Of a stretch of 64,000 nucleotides of DNA, positions 63,273-64,000 are shown in pieces. The number at the start of each line of letters is the position of its first letter. The stretch's first letter is position 1. The notes under the pieces are model-generated. The model had not been told where the DNA came from, searched no databases, and saw only the letters and a program-made list of their open reading frames with translations. A program made the translations under genes and the position numbers. Origin of the DNA: Bradyrhizobium xenonodulans (GTDB lineage Bacteria; Pseudomonadota; Alphaproteobacteria; Rhizobiales; Xanthobacteraceae); the NCBI RefSeq assembly GCF_027594865.1, contig NZ_CP089391.1, positions 3,192,501 to 3,256,500 of the forward strand, read 5' to 3'.

Positions 63273-64000
63273 CTACTTCTGCTGCTGCGGCAGGAACGTC
63301 GGCCCGACCGAGCGGATCGGCTTGTTCTCCGACGGCGTGGCGGCCGTTCCGGTATCCGCCGGCGGTGTCGCGGCCGGCGCCGTGGCCGTCGTTGGCGCGG
63401 GAGCTGCGCCCTTCTTGCCATTCGCAGGCGTGCCCTTGTTGAGCCGCTGCTGCTGCATCCTCTTGGCGCTCTCCTCGGTGACGATGATGTCACCCTGCTG
63501 CTCGGCGGCCGCCTTGTCGTCCGCCGATTTCAGCGCGTCGGCCCAGGTCTGGCCTGCGGCCTTGCAGGAGCAGGACGGGTTGAACTCGCTGCGGAATTTG
63601 AACGCGGTCGGCAGCGCCGTGTAGGGCTGGCCGCTGATGGAGACCGCGGAGTTCATGTCCTCGCCGGGATTGCGATGGGTGTAGAGCACCGCTTCCGCGG
63701 CCGGGCACAGCGCCTTGCAGGTCTTCTCGTCGTCGGGGAAGCGCGCCGGCACGGTGGCGAACGAGACCGGGAAATAGGCGCCGTCGCAGGTGCGCACGCA
63801 TACGGTGCGGTAGGTGCCGGATTGCGGCCCGAGATCGGACGGCGGCATGGCCTGCGGATTGCCCGCATTGTTGCCGCCGAACAGATTGCTCAGGAAGTTG
63901 CCGCCGCCTTGCGACTGCGCGGCGTTGGCATATTGCGGGCCGCAATTGTTCTGGGCCAGCGCCGCCAGCACCGAGCGGCGCTGGTTGTCGCGCTCCGGAC
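63273..64000 (-). CDS. DUF2865 protein (start outside window)
   Basis: At least 240 residues; the frame is open to the window edge. The core is GTYRTVCVRTCDGAYFPVSF, ARFPDDEKTCKALCPAAEAVLY and FNPSCSCKAAGQTWADAL, the cysteine-rich DUF2865 domain of exported alphaproteobacterial proteins, followed by a low-complexity Ala/Pro/Thr-rich tail (ending LPQQQK). Probably periplasmic. Convergent with the DUF2189 gene (54 bp). Confidence 0.88.
   Translation of the reverse strand, partial: PERDNQRRSVLAALAQNNCGPQYANAAQSQGGGNFLSNLFGGNNAGNPQAMPPSDLGPQSGTYRTVCVRTCDGAYFPVSFATVPARFPDDEKTCKALCPAAEAVLYTHRNPGEDMNSAVSISGQPYTALPTAFKFRSEFNPSCSCKAAGQTWADALKSADDKAAAEQQGDIIVTEESAKRMQQQRLNKGTPANGKKGAAPAPTTATAPAATPPADTGTAATPSENKPIRSVGPTFLPQQQK

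Overview
The window reads as chromosomal DNA of a Bradyrhizobium-like alphaproteobacterium. The evidence is high G+C coding DNA with strong third-position G/C bias, a coxMNOP-type second aa3 oxidase operon, several TRAP transporters with Tat-exported binding proteins, DUF1289, DUF2059, DUF2865 and DUF2189 proteins, a class II DAHP synthase, and one exact match to the EcfG (ECF15) general stress promoter. No rRNA, tRNA or CRISPR array was found.

Layout. 1-4.7 kb: propionyl-CoA catabolism (end of pccB, pccA, methylmalonyl-CoA mutase). 4.7-7.3 kb: an eroded island carrying remnants of an ECF41-type sigma factor and an MFS_3 transporter and an intact tyrosine integrase, abutting the 5' end of dusA, a known integration target. 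Both the mutase and the integrase are more A/T-rich than their neighbours. 7.3-18.2 kb: dusA, DUF1289 protein, aspartic protease, histidine kinase, NhaD antiporter, a beta-hydroxyacid dehydrogenase, glyoxalase-fold protein, Mrp Fe-S ATPase, two tandem TRAP binding proteins, YunG-like protein. 18.2-22.5 kb: an accessory stretch with a perfect 32-bp inverted repeat, a plsY homologue, two MarR-type regulators, a monooxygenase and an alpha/beta-hydrolase pseudogene. 22.6-33.8 kb: two-component system, M20 peptidase, TRAP permeases, moaA, PEGA lipoprotein, gph, rpiA, DUF2059 protein, gor.

33.8-45.7 kb looks like a stress-response district: hydrolase, zinc alcohol dehydrogenase, three small stress-type proteins, a bicupin, a three-gene operon (class II amidotransferase, YbdK-like ligase, zinc-ribbon protein) behind a textbook EcfG promoter, nhaA, and a TerB / small membrane protein / TerC / UPF0114 cluster. 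45.7-53.5 kb: LysR regulator, small DNA-binding-like proteins, cysteine synthase, two adjacent ModE-type regulators, one of them divergent from an aldehyde dehydrogenase, and a second hydrolase. 53.7-57.2 kb: aroG, dgkA and nadE. 57.2-61.8 kb: second aa3-type cytochrome oxidase operon on the minus strand. 62.3-64 kb: DUF2189 membrane protein and a truncated DUF2865 protein.

The most interesting signals are (i) five direct and one inverted copy of CGTGTGCAc/a between integrase and dusA, spaced by whole helical turns; (ii) the EcfG-controlled operon pairing a gamma-glutamyl-type ligase with an EgtC-like amidohydrolase; (iii) the decay of the dusA island and the odd composition of the adjacent mutase; and (iv) a MarR-type protein ending in a four-cysteine cluster. 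All functional statements rest on reading motifs by eye; no database search was run.
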